Shown piece after piece: positions 63,285 through 64,000 of a stretch of DNA of 64,000 nucleotides. Position 1 is the stretch's first letter. Each line of letters starts with the position of its first letter. The stretch is from Bacilli bacterium. GTDB lineage: Bacteria; Bacillota_I; Bacilli_A; RF39; UBA660. The stretch lies in the NCBI GenBank assembly GCA_017544525.1, contig JAFYEA010000028.1, forward strand, positions 1-64,000. Direction: 5' to 3'. Below the pieces are notes generated by a model. The model was not told the origin of the DNA. It did not search any database and saw only the letters and a program-made list of their open reading frames with translations. The translations under genes and the position numbers were made by a program.

Positions 63285-64000
63285 ATGACAAAAAAGTATT
63301 ATTATAATAAAAGAGATTTTAAGCTGATTTTAGGCGACTCATTAGAGGAATTAAAAAAAATAAAAAAGAATAGTATTGATATGATATTTGCTGATCCACC
63401 TTACTTTTTATCTGGTGATGGAATTTCATGCAGTGGTGGAAAAATGGTTTCTGTCAATAAGGGCAAATGGGATAAAAAAATAGGAATTGAAGAGAAACAT
63501 CAATTTAACAGAAAATGGATAAGATTGTGTTATGACGTTCTCAAAGATGAAGGAACTATATGGATAAGTGGAACACTTCATAATATTTATTCTATTGGAA
63601 TGGCTTTAGAACAAGAAGGATTTAAAATTATAAATAATATAACATGGAAAAAATTAAATCCTCCACCAAATATTAGTTGTAGGTATTTTGTTCATTCAAC
63701 GGAAACAATATTATGGGCAAAAAAGGATATAAAAAAAGCTAAGCATAAGTTTAATTATCAATTGATGAAAGAATTAAATGGCGGGAAGCAAGCAAAGGAT
63801 GTTTGGGAATCATCATTAACGAAGCCTAGTGAGAAGAAATGTGGTAAACATCCTACTCAAAAACCAATGGTAATATTAGAAAAAATAATTTTAGCATCAA
63901 CCGATGAAGGAGATTTAATATTAGATCCTTTTAATGGAAGTGGAACAACTGGAATTGTCGCAAATAAATTGAAAAGAAAATATATAGGTATAGATTTAGA
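63285..64000 (+). CDS. dpnA: DpnA-like beta-class DNA methyltransferase, 3' truncated by window edge
   Basis: The frame is open from the ATG at 63285 (after GGGAGG) to the last base, giving 238 residues of an expected ~270. It has IDMIFADPPYFLSGDGI (motif IV DPPY) first and DPFNGSGTTGIVANKL (motif I) near the end, the order of beta-class enzymes such as DpnA/M.DpnIIB. In Streptococcus, DpnA also methylates single-stranded GATC. The homology and gene order predict a DpnB-type GATC endonuclease just beyond 64000. Confidence 0.9.
   Translation, partial: MTKKYYYNKRDFKLILGDSLEELKKIKKNSIDMIFADPPYFLSGDGISCSGGKMVSVNKGKWDKKIGIEEKHQFNRKWIRLCYDVLKDEGTIWISGTLHNIYSIGMALEQEGFKIINNITWKKLNPPPNISCRYFVHSTETILWAKKDIKKAKHKFNYQLMKELNGGKQAKDVWESSLTKPSEKKCGKHPTQKPMVILEKIILASTDEGDLILDPFNGSGTTGIVANKLKRKYIGIDL

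Noticed and set aside
1..64000. Transposase, integrase, phage structural or rRNA genes
   Set aside because: I saw none. The defence island has no recombinase in the part visible here, so mobile origin remains unproved.
1..64000. Mycoplasma genetic code (TGA as Trp)
   Set aside because: Trp positions in conserved proteins use TGG, and TGA ends several genes at the expected place, such as tsaE at 11538-11540.

Overview
The window is a 64 kb stretch of a very AT-rich, low-GC Gram-positive chromosome. TGG is used for Trp and TGA occurs as a stop (for example at the ends of tsaE and of the 36184 gene), so the standard code applies and not the mycoplasma code. A meso-DAP-type MurE, two M23 peptidases, BspA/DUF285 surface proteins, phosphoketolase, PduL and several spore-coat family genes (CotJB, CotJC, GerQ, Cse60) fit an uncultured, walled, fermentative gut Bacilli/Erysipelotrichia-like lineage (RF39 and relatives would fit). 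The lineage is inferred from gene content; no rRNA is present.

Layout. 1-2.5 kb: a truncated membrane protein, tRNA-Asn and a stand-alone ClpB-type AAA+ ATPase. 2.6-8.2 kb: two tandem paralogous DUF285 surface proteins, each with its own TTGACT-N17-TATAAT promoter and an internal sortase-like NPKTGD motif. 8.4-11 kb: an ABC exporter and a cotJA/JB-cotJC pair. 11-20.3 kb: tsaE, phosphoketolase, an LRR membrane protein, a radical SAM/SPASM enzyme with a small overlapping protein ending in a His/Ser/Gly/Asn tail, and three zinc-ribbon proteins (at least one Tim44-like); this cluster is a candidate undescribed protein-modification system. 20.4-29 kb: a structured RNA candidate, murE, mscL, a LysR regulator, coaE-coaD-MBL-PHP, a HAD protein, a promoter-hairpin-terminator RNA candidate, a flippase-like protein and an M50 protease. 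29-36 kb: small zinc-ribbon, membrane and lipoprotein genes, one frameshifted gene, and an intergenic repeat with unusual poly-G runs. 36-41 kb: tRNA-Gly, a sensor diguanylate cyclase operon, cse60 and a tail-anchored protein. 41-47 kb: rplI-dnaB-two LysM/G5/M23 paralogues-rlmH, then ung. 47-54 kb: a ZnPLC-like protein, a LemA-like protein, gerQ, pduL, an ABC-2 exporter, an APH-like kinase, a nucleotidase, a C-rich sRNA candidate and a zinc-ribbon OB-fold protein. 54.3-59.3 kb: a giant Ig-like/InlB-repeat surface protein. 59.3-64 kb: a DNA modification/defence island with an EcoRI-family methyltransferase joined to a DUF262-HNH nuclease, then a DpnII-like pair (DpnM and DpnA homologues) running off the right edge.

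How the parts work together. Phosphoketolase makes acetyl-phosphate, which PduL can convert to acetyl-CoA, while CoaE and CoaD supply CoA. The defence island has helically phased ACATAC repeats upstream of two promoters and a small predicted structured RNA between promoter and methylase. The strongest candidates for new biology are the EcoRI-type methylase/DUF262-HNH module, the radical SAM/small protein/Tim44 cluster, the internal sorting-signal architecture shared by three giant surface proteins, and four promoter/hairpin/terminator RNA candidates. Gene starts were moved to the ATG with the best Shine-Dalgarno where an upstream GTG or TTG was only an extension. Apart from the gaps described as separate features, the remaining intergenic stretches hold only promoters, ribosome sites and terminators.
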